DNA of 12,835 nucleotides from NCBI GenBank assembly GCA_047639575.1, contig JBLIOB010000107.1:1-12835 (forward strand), in the 5' to 3' direction. This document shows positions 12,168 to 12,835 of the stretch, one piece after another (within the stretch, counting starts at the first letter, position 1; every line of letters starts with the position of its first letter). The translations under genes were made by a program, and so were the position numbers. This DNA is from JBLIOB01 sp047639575 (GTDB lineage: Bacteria > Bacteroidota > Bacteroidia > Flavobacteriales_D > Parvicellaceae). Under the pieces are notes generated by a model. The model did no database searches, was not told where the DNA came from, and saw only the letters and a list, made by a program, of their open reading frames with translations.

Positions 12168-12835
12168 ATGATTAAGTACTCTATAAAAGATCTTGAACGC
12201 ATCTCCGGAATTAAAGCCCATACTATTCGAATATGGGAGCAGCGTTATGGTGTTTTGCATCCGACTCGTACGGAGACGAACATTCGAGAATATCGGTGTG
12301 CTGATTTAAGGAAACTAATCACTTTCGGTGTACTTAACTCCAGAGGGATGAAGATCTCGAAGTTGGTTCAACTTTCAGAACAGGATCTTTCAGACCAGAT
12401 GCTTGAATTTTCAAAATGCTGTGATGACACAGAGCTTCACATTAAGAATCTAAAAAATGCAATGGTCGCTCTAAATGAGGACCAGTTCGAGGATATTCTG
12501 GAATATAATGTCAGTATTAATGGAGTGGAAGTAACTCTTGAGACAGTGATTTATCCTTTTCTCAAACGGATCGGAACATTGTGGCAATTAGGTAGTATTA
12601 CTCCAACTCAAAAGCATTTTATTACGCACTTAATTAGACAAAAACTAATAACGGCAATTGATGAGTGTCCATCTAATCGTGATGTAAACGCGAAAAAGAT
12701 GCTTGCATTTTTACCAGAAGGTGAATGGTTCGAATTGAGCCTGTTATTCTATGCCTATAAAGCAAAATCTCATGGAGTCAAACTTACTTATTTAGGCCAA
12801 TCTACTCCATATGAAGGAATGATGGGCGCAGCTAA
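12168..12835 (+). CDS. MerR-family regulator with CarH/LitR-like cobalamin-binding region (C-terminus cut off)
   Basis: The frame stays open from the ATG at 12168 to the window end: 222 codons of a protein normally near 300. Residues 3-70 are a MerR helix-turn-helix domain (YSIKDLERISGIKAHTIRIWEQRYG, then REYRCADLRKL). Residues about 85-165 match the helical cap of CarH/LitR-type photoreceptor repressors (YPFLKRIGTLWQLGSITP then FITHLIRQKL). Residues 178 onward begin the Rossmann-type B12 domain (MLAFLPEGEWFELSLLF, GVKLTYLGQSTP). Family members bind adenosylcobalamin and release DNA in light, often controlling carotenoid or photolyase genes. Here the B12-ligand motif ExHxxG reads EWFELS (186-191), lacking the axial His and the Gly, and the cap motif W-x9-EH reads W-x9-KH (Trp139, Lys149, His150). 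It therefore may not bind B12. Targets would probably lie past the right edge, but that is inference. Confidence 0.88.
   Translation, partial: MIKYSIKDLERISGIKAHTIRIWEQRYGVLHPTRTETNIREYRCADLRKLITFGVLNSRGMKISKLVQLSEQDLSDQMLEFSKCCDDTELHIKNLKNAMVALNEDQFEDILEYNVSINGVEVTLETVIYPFLKRIGTLWQLGSITPTQKHFITHLIRQKLITAIDECPSNRDVNAKKMLAFLPEGEWFELSLLFYAYKAKSHGVKLTYLGQSTPYEGMMGAA

Overview
The window comes from a member of the Bacteroidota, most likely a marine or freshwater flavobacterium-like or cytophaga-like organism. The evidence is two secreted proteins that look like Type IX secretion system (T9SS) cargo, a TonB-dependent receptor with an N-terminal carboxypeptidase-regulatory-like domain, a membrane-anchored LytTR regulator, AT-rich DNA, and several promoters of the Bacteroidota type (TAnnTTTG at -7). 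I see no rRNA, tRNA, CRISPR array, insertion sequence or phage gene.

Layout. Bases 1-481 (minus) hold the N-terminal part of a lipoprotein that runs off the left edge. Bases 482-992 have no convincing gene but end in a double-hairpin terminator on the plus strand. Bases 993-3800 (minus) encode a 935-residue modular surface or secreted protein: signal peptide, glycine-rich domain, GEVED domain, three Cys-rich repeats, two beta-rich modules, an Ig/FN3-like module and a T9SS sorting domain. Just upstream of it, and probably co-transcribed, is a small exported helical protein (3840-4295, minus). Bases 4296-4895 are a 600-base stretch without an annotated gene. On the plus strand they hold a good Bacteroidota promoter, a Shine-Dalgarno-like site, a 40-codon ORF and two intrinsic terminators, so a small RNA or small protein gene may be present.

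Bases 4896-7274 (minus) encode a TonB-dependent outer-membrane receptor, and 7416-8273 (minus) a four-helix membrane protein with a C-terminal LytTR DNA-binding domain; the two may form a transport/regulation pair. A short divergent spacer then carries two exact TAnnTTTG boxes and leads to gpsA (8335-9330, plus; glycerol-3-phosphate dehydrogenase for phospholipid synthesis). Converging on it is uvrC (9353-11158, minus; nucleotide excision repair). Bases 11418-12026 (plus) encode a very small T9SS-type protein consisting of little more than the module that precedes the sorting domain in the large protein, and it ends in a strong terminator. The right end (12168 onward, plus) is the N-terminal part of a MerR-family regulator with a CarH/LitR-like cobalamin-binding region, in which the residues normally needed to hold B12 are altered.

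Most genes belong to envelope and secretion biology, with two housekeeping genes (gpsA, uvrC) in the middle. The parts that ordinary gene annotation does not explain are the plus-strand promoter and terminator elements lying opposite the minus-strand genes, and the degenerate B12 pocket of the last regulator.
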